From Bradyrhizobium embrapense (GTDB lineage: Bacteria; Pseudomonadota; Alphaproteobacteria; Rhizobiales; Xanthobacteraceae), in the NCBI RefSeq assembly GCF_001189235.2, contig NZ_LFIP02000016.1:1-64000 (forward strand): a stretch of DNA of 64,000 nucleotides, written 5' to 3'. Each line of letters begins with the position of its first letter. Position 1 is the first letter of the stretch. Below, piece by piece: positions 18,308 to 27,742 of the stretch. The position numbers and the translations under genes are program-made. The notes under the pieces were generated by a model. The model saw only the letters and a program-made list of their open reading frames with translations, was not told the DNA's origin and made no database searches.

Positions 18308-19612
18308 ATGACCGACTTCTCCCCCCGCGAAATCGTTTCTGAACTTGACCGTTTCATCGTCGGCCAGGCCGATGCCAAGCGCGCGGTATCGATCGCGCTG
18401 CGCAACCGCTGGCGGCGGCTGCAGCTTGCCGGTTCCCTGCGCGAGGAGGTTCTGCCCAAGAACATCCTGATGATCGGGCCGACCGGCGTCGGCAAGACCG
18501 AGATCGCGCGACGGCTGGCCAAGCTCGCGGGCGCGCCGTTCCTCAAGGTCGAGGCCACGAAATTTACCGAGGTCGGCTATGTCGGCCGCGACGTCGAGCA
18601 GATCGTCCGGGACCTCGTCGAGGTGGCGATTTCGCAGACCCGCGAGCGCAAGCGCAAGGACGTCCAGGCCCGTGCCCAGCTCGCCGCGGAGGAGCGCGTG
18701 CTGGATGCGCTGGTCGGCCCCGGATCGAGCCCGGCGACGCGCGAATCGTTCCGCAAGAAGCTGCGTGCCGGCGAGCTCAACGACAAGGAGATCGAGATCG
18801 AGACCCAGTCGGGCAGCAGCGGCATGCCGATGTTCGAAATCCCCGGCATGCCCGGCGCCCAGATGGGCGCGATCTCGCTCGGCGATATCTTCGGCAAGAT
18901 GGGCGGACGCAGCAAGACCCGCCGCCTGACGGTGGAAGGCTCGCACGAGATCCTCGTCAACGAGGAATCCGACAAGCTGCTCGACACCGATCAAGTGGTG
19001 CAGGAGGCGATCAACGCCGTCGAGAACAACGGCATCGTGTTCCTCGACGAGATCGACAAGATCTGCGTGCGCGAGAACCGCGCCGGCGGCGACGTTTCCC
19101 GCGAGGGTGTGCAGCGCGACCTGCTGCCACTGATCGAGGGCACCACGGTCTCGACCAAGCACGGCGCGGTCAAGACCGACCACATCCTGTTCATCGCCTC
19201 GGGCGCCTTCCATATTGCCAAGCCCTCGGACCTGCTGCCCGAACTGCAGGGCCGGCTGCCGATCCGCGTCGAGCTGCAGGCGCTGACCCGCGACGACATG
19301 CGCCGGATCCTGACCGAGCCGGAAGCGTCGCTGATCAAGCAATATGTCGCGCTGCTGAAGACCGAGGGCGTCACGCTCGACGTCACCGACAGCGCGATCG
19401 ACGCGCTGGCCGACGTTGCGGTCGCGGTCAATTCCACGGTCGAGAACATCGGCGCGCGGCGGCTGCAGACCGTGATGGAGCGGGTGCTCGACGAGATCTC
19501 GTTCACCGCCCCCGATCGGCACGGCGAGACCATCCAGGTCGACGCCGATTACGTGACCAAGCATGTCGGCGACCTCGCCAAGAACGCCGATCTGAGCCGG
19601 TTTATTTTGTAG
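18308..19612 (+). CDS. hslU: ATP-dependent protease HslVU, ATPase subunit
   Basis: 434 residues. AAA+ unfoldase with Walker A GPTGVGKTEIARRLA near residue 57, Walker B VFLDEIDKICV, sensor motifs, the I domain between about 110 and 230, and the pore region GYVGRDVEQ. The C-terminal NADLSRFIL is the docking tail that inserts into HslV. Confidence 0.97.
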   Translation: MTDFSPREIVSELDRFIVGQADAKRAVSIALRNRWRRLQLAGSLREEVLPKNILMIGPTGVGKTEIARRLAKLAGAPFLKVEATKFTEVGYVGRDVEQIVRDLVEVAISQTRERKRKDVQARAQLAAEERVLDALVGPGSSPATRESFRKKLRAGELNDKEIEIETQSGSSGMPMFEIPGMPGAQMGAISLGDIFGKMGGRSKTRRLTVEGSHEILVNEESDKLLDTDQVVQEAINAVENNGIVFLDEIDKICVRENRAGGDVSREGVQRDLLPLIEGTTVSTKHGAVKTDHILFIASGAFHIAKPSDLLPELQGRLPIRVELQALTRDDMRRILTEPEASLIKQYVALLKTEGVTLDVTDSAIDALADVAVAVNSTVENIGARRLQTVMERVLDEISFTAPDRHGETIQVDADYVTKHVGDLAKNADLSRFIL

Positions 19613-19626
19613 GCGGCGCAGCCATC

Positions 19627-19768
19627 GTCGCCCCGGCGCAGGCCGGGGCCCATAACCCACTGCTGCTTGCATTGAGCCAAGACTCGGGCCGCTATCCCGT
19701 CTAAGAACTGACTTCGGTGGTTATGGGTCCCGGCCCCGTGCGCAATTGCGCACTAGGCCGGGACGACG
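19627..19768. repeat. Extragenic palindrome (GGCCGGGGCCCATAACC family)
   Basis: Left arm CGCCCCGGCGCAGGCCGGGGCCCATAACC and right arm GGTTATGGGTCCCGGCC ... AGGCCGGGACGACG pair between hslU and the next gene. It may act as a transcription-end or mRNA-stability element. Confidence 0.75.
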
Positions 19769-19781
19769 TGGTGGATAATCT

Positions 19782-20906
19782 ATGAATCTGCGGGTAGCGC
19801 AAAACCCCTGGCGCTTGATGCTGGCCGTCAACGTGGCCGTGCTGGTCGGGGTGTTCCTGCACAAGATCGCACTGCCGCCCTTCGTCCCCTACATCCATCT
19901 CCTGGTCGACTATCACTACGGCTTCACCAAGCGCGCGCTGATCGGCGCGATCGTGTCTGTCTTCACCGACAAGGTGCCGGTGTGGCTGGTGTTCGCGCTG
20001 GCCGGCGCGATCTGGCTGGTGACGTTCGGGCTGTTCGTCAGGCTTTTTCATCGCACATTCGGCTTCCGCGATGCGCATTGGCCGCTGTTCGTCTTCATTG
20101 CGGGATCGCCGTTTTTCCTGAAGAACTTCATGCACACGCTCGGCCATTTCGACATCTACGGCTGTGCGCTGACGATCGTGCTGCTGCTGATCCCGGCGCG
20201 CTCCGTGATGTACGTGGTGATTGCAGCGCTGATCTCGATATTGCTGATCCTGGTCCATCACATCTTCGTCTTGATGTATGTGCCGACGATCGCGGGGATC
20301 GTGGTGCTGCGCTTCTACCTGACGCAGCGGGCGACGCCGCGAAACATCGCCATCGGCCTCGTGGCGCTCGCCGCGGTCGGCATCCTGTTCCTGGTCGCGC
20401 AATTCGCCGGCACGGTCGAGGTGCCCTATGACGAATTCATCCGTCACCTGCAGAGCCGGATGGCCGATCCGTCGCGGACCGACCTGCTGCAGTTCGGCTA
20501 CATCTGGTACCAGCCGCTGTCGAAGGAGTTCGCCGACACCTGGGCCCGGATGCCCTCTAACATCCTGGGCGTCCCGGTATTTGCGCTGCTGATCTGGCTG
20601 CATGTGCCGCTGTGGCGCTATTTTGCGCGGCTGATCGGCGCGCTGGCGCATGAGTTGCATCGGCGGATCGTGTTCGCCGCGCTCATCATGATCAGCGCCG
20701 GCTATTTCGTGATGTTCGTGACCGTGTTCGACTATTCGCGCTGGATCTCGAACTGGGCGGTCTGCATGTTCCTGATGCTGCACGCGGTGAAGATGCTGCC
20801 GGCCTCGAAGGACGTAGCGCCGATCGATTCAGACGATCGCAAGACCACAGTCTTGGGCTGGATCGTCACGCTGATCCCGCGCGTCGGGATCGTCCGCCCT
20901 TTCTGA
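19782..20906 (+). CDS. Polytopic membrane protein of unknown function
   Basis: 374 residues with about eight hydrophobic helices, for example 12-26, 66-82, 100-112, 129-152, 160-175, 187-204, 260-274 and 293-315. I recognise no family. The string VDYHYGFTKRALIG and the long loop (about 205-255) recall integral-membrane glycosyltransferase-like or polymerase-like proteins, but no motif supports that. It stands alone after a palindrome and converges with the smr gene. Confidence 0.75.
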   Translation: MNLRVAQNPWRLMLAVNVAVLVGVFLHKIALPPFVPYIHLLVDYHYGFTKRALIGAIVSVFTDKVPVWLVFALAGAIWLVTFGLFVRLFHRTFGFRDAHWPLFVFIAGSPFFLKNFMHTLGHFDIYGCALTIVLLLIPARSVMYVVIAALISILLILVHHIFVLMYVPTIAGIVVLRFYLTQRATPRNIAIGLVALAAVGILFLVAQFAGTVEVPYDEFIRHLQSRMADPSRTDLLQFGYIWYQPLSKEFADTWARMPSNILGVPVFALLIWLHVPLWRYFARLIGALAHELHRRIVFAALIMISAGYFVMFVTVFDYSRWISNWAVCMFLMLHAVKMLPASKDVAPIDSDDRKTTVLGWIVTLIPRVGIVRPF

Positions 20907-20908
20907 TC

Positions 20909-21502
20909 TCAGGATCTCGCGCGACGGACCCGCACATAGAGCGCGCCCTCGCCGCCATGGCCGATATGCGCTTCCTCGAAGCCGACGACCAGCGAGCGGA
21001 ATTCCGGCAGGCTGAGCCATTCCGGCACCTGCCGGCGCAACACGCCGCGTTCGGACTCGAGGCCACCGACTTTGCCCTTGCCGGTGATGACCAGCACGAA
21101 GGTAAGCCCGTCGCTGTGCGCACGCTGCAGGAAGGTGAACAACACGCGATGCGCGCGCATCTGCGTCATGCCGTGCAGATCGAGCCGCGCATCGATCTCC
21201 TGTCGGCCGCGTGACAGTTTTGCGCGCTCGCGGCGGCCGATCGGCGCCAGCGGCGGCACAGGCGGACGCGGCGCCGGCGCCGCCTTGGCCGACGTCACCG
21301 GCTTGACCGGAATGGGCTTGGCTGCGGCGTGATGCGCGGGCGGGTCAGCGGCGACGGCGTGGGCTTTCGGTGCGGCCGGCTTCTTGCGCAGCGGCTTGAC
21401 CTGCTTGGCCACGCTCTCCCAGAGCGCACGCTCCTCCTCGCTCAGCGCACGCTTGCGCCGCGACGGAGCGGACAGATCGAGGATCGGCGCGGGTCGTTTC
21501 AT
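20909..21502 (-). CDS. Smr/MutS2-domain protein
   Basis: 197 residues. A basic, Pro/Ala-rich N-terminal half is followed by a Smr domain with LDLHGMTQMRAHRVL and the VITGKGK loop. Smr domains bind or nick nucleic acids. The N-terminal segment ALSEEERALWESVAKQVKPL is typical of alphaproteobacterial DNA-mismatch-repair-type Smr proteins encoded after mltA. Its ATG overlaps the mltA stop (ATGA), so the two are coupled. Confidence 0.92.
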   Translation of the reverse strand: MKRPAPILDLSAPSRRKRALSEEERALWESVAKQVKPLRKKPAAPKAHAVAADPPAHHAAAKPIPVKPVTSAKAAPAPRPPVPPLAPIGRRERAKLSRGRQEIDARLDLHGMTQMRAHRVLFTFLQRAHSDGLTFVLVITGKGKVGGLESERGVLRRQVPEWLSLPEFRSLVVGFEEAHIGHGGEGALYVRVRRARS

Positions 21503-23142
21503 TGATCGCGGTGATGGCGAGTGCGCCTATAGCGCCGCTTCTCCGGTTGCTGCGGAATGTCGGGCCGGGCGACCGGCAACGGCACCGGTTCTGCCACAGG
21601 AGCGGCCTGCGCGACAGGGGCCGTCGTCCCGGACGCAGCGGGCGGAGCATCCTTTGCAGGGGGGCTCACGGACGGGTTCCTGGCGGCGCCGTTGCCGGCG
21701 TCTTTCGTCCCAGCCCTTGTCCCGGCCTTGGCAACGGTCGCCGTGGTCGCATCCGCAGGCTTCGCCGCCGCCTTTTCCTTCGGCGGATCGGTCTGCGGAA
21801 ACAGTTTTGCGATCCTGGCCGACGGCCGCTCGTCAGGGATCGGCAGCTTGTGGCCGCGCGCGACGGGATCGAGCCCCTTCGGCACCAGCATCACGAACTG
21901 CATGTTGTGGCGCAGCCGGCCCGAGACCTTGCCGGCATCAGCGCCGGCGCCGAAATAGAGATCGGCGCGCGCCGGGCCGACGATGGCCGACCCGGTGTCC
22001 TGCGCGATCATCAGCCGGTGGAACGGCGTCCTGGATTGCTCGGATTCGATCGGCAGTTCGCCGGCGATGAAGAACGGCGTGCCGTAGACATGCAGCGCCT
22101 TGTCGACCGCGATCGAGCGGCCCGGCGTCAGCGGCACGCCCTGCGCACCGACCGCCTCGTCCTTGTCGGACAGCGGCACTTCGCGGAAGAACACGTAGGC
22201 GCGGTTCTGCCGCCGCAGCTCCTTGGCGCCGTCGGGGTTCTGCTCCATCCACTCCCTGATCTTCTGCATCGACATCTGATCCTTCGGGATGATGCCGCGG
22301 TCGATCAGGACGCGCCCGACCGGCGTATAGGGATAGCCATTATGCGCATCGTAATTGATGCGGAGCGTGGTGCCGTCCTCGAACTTGATCCGCGCCGAGC
22401 CCTGGATCTGGGCGAACAACAGGTCGGTCTGGCTCTTCAGCCAGGCGATCTCCAGCCCACGGCCGGCGATCGCACCGTCCTCGATCTGGCCGCGGTCGTA
22501 GTAGGGCACGAGCTTGCGCCGGCCGATCTTGCGATACACCGGACCGCTGTTGGGCAGGCCGACGGACGCCTGCGTCTTGCCGCGCACGAACAGGTTGGAC
22601 GGCCGGCGATAAACCGGAACATTGTAGACGTCGGTCTGGGTCCGCGAGCCATCGAGCACCGGCTCGTAATAGCCGGTGACGAAGCCGGCGCCCTCGCCGA
22701 GCCGCGAGATACGCAGCGGCACAAAGTTCTCCTCGAAGAACTCCTTCGCTTTCGCGCCACCGGCGAGATCGAGTCCCTTCGCGATCCGGCAGGGATCGCG
22801 CAGCGAGCTGCCGAGCGCCTTCGACTCCGCGGGCGCGCCCTGCTGGGCCGCGATCGGCTTGCAGCTGGTGCGAAATGCTCGGTAGGCCGCGAGATGATCG
22901 TCCTCGCTCCAGCCGGTGACATCGGCCCAGGCCAGCGGCTCATACTGGCTGCCGCTGACCTGCAGCGGCAATTCCAGATCGGGATAAGGGATCGGGTGGG
23001 ACTGCTGGAGTCGCGGCGCGGCGTGCCGGCTCGACCTGTAGCGTGCGGCGATCGCCGCGGTGGAGCACACAACCGCGAGCGCGCAGCACGCGATCGCGAG
23101 GCGCCCGTAGCTGAGATGTTTAGTGAGCGCTTCCAGTGCCAA
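21499..23142 (-). CDS. mltA: Membrane-bound lytic murein transglycosylase A (MltA)
   Basis: 547 residues. It cleaves the MurNAc-GlcNAc bond of peptidoglycan. An N-terminal hydrophobic anchor (about 14-33) lacks a lipobox cysteine. The MltA domain shows TGYYEPVLDGS, LLFAQIQGSARI, YDAHNGYPYTPVGR and a 3D domain with AQDTGSAIVGPARADLYFG containing the catalytic Asp. The last 120 residues are an Ala/Pro/Lys-rich tail. It overlaps the upstream Tim44-like gene by 23 bases and the smr gene by 4. Confidence 0.95.
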   Translation of the reverse strand: MALEALTKHLSYGRLAIACCALAVVCSTAAIAARYRSSRHAAPRLQQSHPIPYPDLELPLQVSGSQYEPLAWADVTGWSEDDHLAAYRAFRTSCKPIAAQQGAPAESKALGSSLRDPCRIAKGLDLAGGAKAKEFFEENFVPLRISRLGEGAGFVTGYYEPVLDGSRTQTDVYNVPVYRRPSNLFVRGKTQASVGLPNSGPVYRKIGRRKLVPYYDRGQIEDGAIAGRGLEIAWLKSQTDLLFAQIQGSARIKFEDGTTLRINYDAHNGYPYTPVGRVLIDRGIIPKDQMSMQKIREWMEQNPDGAKELRRQNRAYVFFREVPLSDKDEAVGAQGVPLTPGRSIAVDKALHVYGTPFFIAGELPIESEQSRTPFHRLMIAQDTGSAIVGPARADLYFGAGADAGKVSGRLRHNMQFVMLVPKGLDPVARGHKLPIPDERPSARIAKLFPQTDPPKEKAAAKPADATTATVAKAGTRAGTKDAGNGAARNPSVSPPAKDAPPAASGTTAPVAQAAPVAEPVPLPVARPDIPQQPEKRRYRRTRHHRDQ

Positions 23143-23824
23143 CCAGCTTCCAATTCGGATCGCGGGAAGTCGAGTCGCGGGCGAATGTCCAGATGTCGGT
23201 GATGTCGGCGACCTTGTCCGGGCTGCCGTCGACGATGGTCCCCGCCTTGTCGCGCGTGACCGAGATCATCTGCGACACGAAGCGGACGGTCAGCTGGGTC
23301 GAGCGATCGCGCGTCTCGGCGCCGACGATCTCGGCCTTGTCGATCGACACGAACCGCGTTTCGGTCTTCTGCTCGTGCTTCTCGCGATCCTTGATCGCGG
23401 CCTCGAAGCTCTCATAGACCTCGGCAGACAGCAGGTCGCGCAGCGCGCGGCGATCGCCATTGGCGAAGGCCAGCACGATCATTTCATAGGCCGAGCGGGC
23501 GCCCGAGAGGAAATGCCGCGGATCGAACGAGGAATCCTGGGCGACAACCGCGTCGAGACCTTGCGCCAGCGGCGTGCCGGGCTCGGCGATGCCCTTCCAG
23601 CGTTCGGTCGGCTCGACCGGATCGGCGGGCGCAGCCGGGGCCGGCTGATCGATCACCGATCCCGGGATCGGCACGACGTTGTTATCCTGGCCGCGCTGCA
23701 GGACGTTGGGTGCTGCACGATCATACGGCGGCCGCTCGCTTCCTGTGCGCTGTCCGAGAACGCTGCGCAGACGTAGGAAGATAAATACGGCCAGCGCCAG
23801 GAAGATGATGGTGTAGATATCCAC
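23120..23824 (-). CDS. Tim44/TimA-domain membrane-anchored protein
   Basis: 234 residues from a GTG at 23824, chosen because the protein then begins with the anchor MDIYTIIFLALAVFIFLRL typical of the family. The Tim44-like domain covers about 85-234 (FLSGARSAYEMIVLAFANGD, DIWTFARD, WKLVG). Alphaproteobacterial homologues resemble the mitochondrial import protein Tim44. The bacterial role is uncertain. The order timA-mltA-smr, divergent from secB, is conserved in Rhizobiales. Confidence 0.88.
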   Translation of the reverse strand: MDIYTIIFLALAVFIFLRLRSVLGQRTGSERPPYDRAAPNVLQRGQDNNVVPIPGSVIDQPAPAAPADPVEPTERWKGIAEPGTPLAQGLDAVVAQDSSFDPRHFLSGARSAYEMIVLAFANGDRRALRDLLSAEVYESFEAAIKDREKHEQKTETRFVSIDKAEIVGAETRDRSTQLTVRFVSQMISVTRDKAGTIVDGSPDKVADITDIWTFARDSTSRDPNWKLVGTGSAH

Positions 23825-24244
23825 GTCGAGTTCGCTTTCTGCTCTCTGCCGGCAACGGGTCCGGGCATCAAAGCGTTCCCGGTCGGGAACGGCAGAGATT
23901 ACATCACCGATTGAGTCCGCTGCATGTAGGCACGAAACTATGCCCGGCCAATGGCGCTTTTTGGCACGGGCAAGTGTAGCGCGTTTCGGCCCCGGGGGGA
24001 AACCCGTTCCGTCCCGGAAATCGCGTATCTTCAATAATTTAGGAAGCCGTTAAGGGATTGGGCGGAGTTGCGTTCGCAAACCCGTTGCGGAAGATTTGGC
24101 CGCAGGCCCGCCTGGATGCAGGCGCTCGTCGTCCTTGTGGACCGAGCCGGGCCTATGATAGCCACTCGCCGGCATCGGCATTTCCAAACCTTAACGCGTG
24201 CCGTCGGACATCCTGTCCCGAGCGCCGCTCCAGGAGACATTTTC

Positions 24245-24733
24245 ATGACCAATGGCAACGGCGCCCCCGTCGAACAGCCCGCCCCCCAGCTCAACGTGCT
24301 GGCGCAGTACACCAAGGACCTGTCGTTTGAGAACCCGAATGCGCCGGCCTCGCTCGGCCAGCAGCAACAGCAGCCGGCGATCAACATCCAGATCAACGTC
24401 TCCGCCAACAACCTGTCGGAAAACGAGTTCGAGGTGATCCTCTCGATCGAGGGCAAGGCCGAGTCGGCCGGCAAGGTGATGTTCAGCTTCGACCTCGCCT
24501 ATGCCGGTGTCTTCCGGATCGTGAACGTGCCGAAGGAGAATTTGCACCCGCTGGTCATGATCGAGTGCCCGCGGCTGCTGTTCCCGTTCGCGCGCGAGAT
24601 CGTCGCGACCTCGGTCCGCGATGGCGGCTTCCCGCCTTTGCTGCTCGACCCGGTCGATTTCGTCGGCCTCTACCGTCAGAACATGGAGCGGCAGGCAGCC
24701 GCCCAGGCCGCTTCCGGCGTCAAGCCGAGCTGA
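24245..24733 (+). CDS. secB: Protein-export chaperone SecB
   Basis: 162 residues. AGGAGA lies 12 bases ahead of the ATG. It holds unfolded preproteins and hands them to SecA. Family motifs: YTKDLSFENPNAP, FEVILSIEG, VFRIVNVP, HPLVMIECPRLLFPFAR and GGFPPLLLDPVDF. An N-terminal Pro/Gln-rich stretch and a GQQQQQP insertion are lineage features. Confidence 0.96.
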   Translation: MTNGNGAPVEQPAPQLNVLAQYTKDLSFENPNAPASLGQQQQQPAINIQINVSANNLSENEFEVILSIEGKAESAGKVMFSFDLAYAGVFRIVNVPKENLHPLVMIECPRLLFPFAREIVATSVRDGGFPPLLLDPVDFVGLYRQNMERQAAAQAASGVKPS

Positions 24734-24760
24734 TCCCGAAAGTTCGATCGTTTGGCTCCC

Positions 24761-24866
24761 GTCACCCTGAGGAGCCCGCGCTTGCGGGCGTCTCGAAGGA
24801 TCGACGGGCGCCGATCGTGGCCGATTCATCCTTCGAGACGCCGCTTCGCGGCTCCTCGGGATGAGG
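24761..24866. repeat. Extragenic palindrome (CACCCTGAGGAGC / GAGACGCC family)
   Basis: TCACCCTGAGGAGCCCGCG ... GCGTCTCGAAGGAT pairs with ATCCTTCGAGACGCCGC ... GGCTCCTCGGGATGA, between the convergent genes secB and dnaQ. A short relative is visible at 49167-49185 after the cyclic-nucleotide-binding gene. Confidence 0.75.
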
Positions 24867-24884
24867 GGAAACATTAATCTTGAA

Positions 24885-25607
24885 TCAAGCCGCCGGTGCT
24901 GCAGCAGGTGCCGGCGGCGGCAGATAGTCGTTCCAGATCGGCTTGTCGCCGAGCGTCGCGACGAACGCCCGGTGGGCTTCGCGATCCGCGTCGCTGACCC
25001 GCGCAACCAGCGCGGTTTCTCGCTGCCGCCGCGGCGTATCGCCATAGCTTCCGCTGCGCGCATCCGAATTTTCCGACGCCAGGATGAGCTGCGACTGCCG
25101 CGCCCCGATCAGGTCGATGTAGACCTCGGCCAGCAGCTCGGCGTCGAGCAAGGCGCCGTGCTTGGTGCGGCGGGAATTGTCGATCTGATAGCGCGAGCAG
25201 AGATCGTCGAGCCGGTTCGACACACCAGGATGCTTGCGTCGCGCCAGCAGCAGCGTATCGACCAGCCGGTCTTTCGGGATCGCCTTCCGCTTGATGCGGT
25301 CGAGCTCGGCGTTGATGAAGCTGATGTCGAACGACGCGTTGTGGATCACCAGCGGCGTATCGCCGATGAAGGCCAGGAACTCGTCGACCACTTCAGTGAA
25401 CAGCGGCTTGGAGGCCAGGAACTCGGTCGACAGCCCGTGCACGGCGAAGGCCTCCGCCGGCATGTCGCGTTCGGGGTTGATATAGACGTGGTAGGTCTGC
25501 CCGGTCGGCATGCGGTTGAAGATCTCGACGCAACCGATCTCGACCAGCCGGTCGCCGCGCAGCGGATCGAGGCCGGTGGTTTCGGTATCGAGAACTATTT
25601 CGCGCAT
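24885..25607 (-). CDS. dnaQ: DNA polymerase III epsilon subunit (3'-5' proofreading exonuclease)
   Basis: 240 residues. The ATG at 25607 begins MREIVLDTETTGLDP with the Exo I motif (DTET). Exo II is IHNASFDISFINAEL and Exo III has HGALLDAELLAEVY. It proofreads the replicative polymerase. The C-terminal tail ends in a Pro/Ala run. It lies in the coaE-dnaQ order on the minus strand, near the presumed origin. Confidence 0.95.
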   Translation of the reverse strand: MREIVLDTETTGLDPLRGDRLVEIGCVEIFNRMPTGQTYHVYINPERDMPAEAFAVHGLSTEFLASKPLFTEVVDEFLAFIGDTPLVIHNASFDISFINAELDRIKRKAIPKDRLVDTLLLARRKHPGVSNRLDDLCSRYQIDNSRRTKHGALLDAELLAEVYIDLIGARQSQLILASENSDARSGSYGDTPRRQRETALVARVSDADREAHRAFVATLGDKPIWNDYLPPPAPAAAPAA

Positions 25608-25638
25608 GACGTAAGGGAATCCGGAACAGCGGGGCGAA

Positions 25639-26238
25639 TCAGGTTCGCCGCTCCGGCATCTTAGCAACCTCGGCCAGAATGTCGCGGATCCGCGCCCGCA
25701 CCGGGTCAAGTCCGTGCGAGGTATCCACGATGAAATCCGCGCGCTTGCGCTTCTCGGCGTCCGGCATCTGCTTGGCGATGATGGCATCGAGCTTGGCGGC
25801 ATCCATGGTGCCGCGCGCCAGCACGCGCTCGCGCTGCAGTTCCGGCGATGTGGTGACGACGACGACGGCATCGACGCGTTTCTCGCCGCCGGTCTCGAAC
25901 AGCAGCGGGATATCGAGCACGACGATAGGTGCGCCGGCGGCCTCTGCGTCGGCGAAGAATTTCTGGCGCGACGTACCGAGCATCGGATGCACGATCTGCT
26001 CGAGCTGTTTGATCGCTACCGGGTCCTGCACCACGCGTGCCGACAGCTTGGCGCGGTCGACCTTGCCGTTCGCAGTGGTGCCGGGAAAGGCCGCCTCGAT
26101 CGCCGGTGCCGCTTCGCCTTCATAGAGCTGATGCACGGCCGCATCGGCGTCGTAAACCGGTACGCCGGCCTCCATGAAGAGCTTGGCCGTGGTGGATTTC
26201 CCCATCCCGATCGAGCCGGTCAGTCCAAGAATCAGCAT
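25639..26238 (-). CDS. coaE: Dephospho-CoA kinase
   Basis: 199 residues. Last step of CoA synthesis. P-loop GLTGSIGMGKSTTAKLF at the N terminus, DADAAVHQLY, and VLDIPLLFETG. It lies between maf and dnaQ; the aroE gene often found next to it in other alphaproteobacteria is absent here. Confidence 0.96.
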   Translation of the reverse strand: MLILGLTGSIGMGKSTTAKLFMEAGVPVYDADAAVHQLYEGEAAPAIEAAFPGTTANGKVDRAKLSARVVQDPVAIKQLEQIVHPMLGTSRQKFFADAEAAGAPIVVLDIPLLFETGGEKRVDAVVVVTTSPELQRERVLARGTMDAAKLDAIIAKQMPDAEKRKRADFIVDTSHGLDPVRARIRDILAEVAKMPERRT

Positions 26239-26286
26239 CGCATCAACATCGTTTCAGTATGTCTTCGTGGCATGCGTCTCAGGCGT

Positions 26287-26895
26287 TCACACCGCAAGCA
26301 ACTTCTCACGGCGCAGGAACGCGAGCAGCGACAATAGCGGCAGGCCGAGGATGGTGAAATGGTCGCCTTCGATCCGCTCGAACAGATGCACGCCGAGGCC
26401 CTCGAGCTGGTAGGCGCCGACGCTGGTCGTCACCGCCTCCCCGGCCTGGTCGAGATAGGCTTCGATCTCGTCGGCCGCGAGCCGCCGCATCGTCATCCGG
26501 GCCACGCTCACGTCGTCGAACAGGACTTTACCATCGCGCGCCACCGAGACGGCTGAATGCAGCGCGTGCGTCTGTCCGGCGAGCAGGCCGAGTTGCTCGG
26601 CAGCTTGGGCGCGGCCGGCAGGCTTGCTGAACATCCGCTCTCCCAGCGCCAGCGTCTGGTCGGCGCCGACGACATATCGACCCGGCTTCTGCCTCGATAT
26701 GAACAGCGCCTTCTCGCGCGCCAGGAGCGATGCGATATCGGCCGGGGCCGAAAGGCCAGAATTTTTCTGCACCGCGCGTTCATCGATATCGGCCGGCAGC
26801 GCCTCGAATTCGAGCCCGGCATTCTCGAGCAGCATCCTTCGCGCACGGCTTTGCGAGGCAAGGATCAGTTTCTGCGGGCCACGCCAGATGCTCAT
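26287..26895 (-). CDS. maf: Maf-family nucleoside triphosphate pyrophosphatase
   Basis: 202 residues. The signature LILASQSRARRMLLENAGL, DERAVQK, VVGADQTLALG and the terminal ILGLPLLSLLAFLR place it in the Maf/YceF group. These enzymes hydrolyse dTTP/UTP or modified nucleotides; the YceF-like substrate is 7-methyl-GTP. Which applies here cannot be decided by eye. It is encoded 11 bp after ppsR. Confidence 0.95.
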   Translation of the reverse strand: MSIWRGPQKLILASQSRARRMLLENAGLEFEALPADIDERAVQKNSGLSAPADIASLLAREKALFISRQKPGRYVVGADQTLALGERMFSKPAGRAQAAEQLGLLAGQTHALHSAVSVARDGKVLFDDVSVARMTMRRLAADEIEAYLDQAGEAVTTSVGAYQLEGLGVHLFERIEGDHFTILGLPLLSLLAFLRREKLLAV

Positions 26896-26905
26896 GATTT
26901 CGCCG

Positions 26906-27742
26906 CTACTCCGACGGCCGCGCGCGCTGGCGGTCGTTGTAGAGCTTCATGATCGCAGCCGCCGTTTCCTCGATCGAGCGACGCGTCACGTCGAGCAATG
27001 CCCAGTTGTATTTCGCACTCAGCCGCCGTGCAAACGCGACTTCGTCGGCCACCGCCTGCTTGTCGATATAGGTGTCGTTGTCGCGGTCGCCCATAGTGAG
27101 CAGGCGGTTCTGCCGGACCTGGATCAGGCGTTCCGGCGTCGCATGCAGGCTGACCACCAATGGCTTCTTCAGGGTCTCGAGCTGGTGCGGCAACGGGATG
27201 CCCGGCACCAGCGGCACATTGGCGGTTCTTATGCCGCGGTTGGCGAGATAGATCGAGGTCGGGGTCTTCGATGTGCGGGATACGCCGACCAGGACGACGT
27301 CAGCCTCCTCGAGGCCTTCGACATGCTGGCCATCGTCATGGATCATCGTGTAGTTCAGCGCGTCGATCCGGCTGAAATATTCCGCGTTCAGCACATGCTG
27401 CGCACCGACGCGTCCGGTCGTCGCGGCGCCCAGATACGCCTCGAACAGCTGCATCACCGGCCCGATGATCGACAGGCTCGGCACGTTGATTTCCTTGCAC
27501 TTGCCCTCGAGCCGGCCGACCAGATCCTTCTCGAGCAGCGTGAACAGGACAATGCCGGGCGATTCCTCGATCTCGTCGAGCACACGATCGAGCTGCTTCT
27601 GGCTCCGTACCAACGGATAGACATGCTCGACCGCGGTCACGTTGGCGTATTGCGCAGCGACCGCGCGCGCCACGGTGATCAGCGTCTCGCCGGTCGAATC
27701 GGACACCAGATGCAGGTGGAAATAATTGGAGGTCGTCGGCAC
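26906..27742 (-). CDS. ppsR: PEP synthase/PPDK regulatory kinase-pyrophosphorylase (DUF299, RP001 family)
   Basis: 278 residues. The P-loop-like GVSRTSKTPTS is at 153-163, and the N terminus FHLHLVSDSTGETL is diagnostic. The family switches PEP synthase or pyruvate phosphate dikinase off and on by phosphorylating a threonine next to the catalytic histidine. In Caulobacter and other alphaproteobacteria the homologue flanks the chromosome origin, opposite hemE, and this copy borders the gap proposed here as the origin. Confidence 0.94.
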   Translation of the reverse strand: MPTTSNYFHLHLVSDSTGETLITVARAVAAQYANVTAVEHVYPLVRSQKQLDRVLDEIEESPGIVLFTLLEKDLVGRLEGKCKEINVPSLSIIGPVMQLFEAYLGAATTGRVGAQHVLNAEYFSRIDALNYTMIHDDGQHVEGLEEADVVLVGVSRTSKTPTSIYLANRGIRTANVPLVPGIPLPHQLETLKKPLVVSLHATPERLIQVRQNRLLTMGDRDNDTYIDKQAVADEVAFARRLSAKYNWALLDVTRRSIEETAAAIMKLYNDRQRARPSE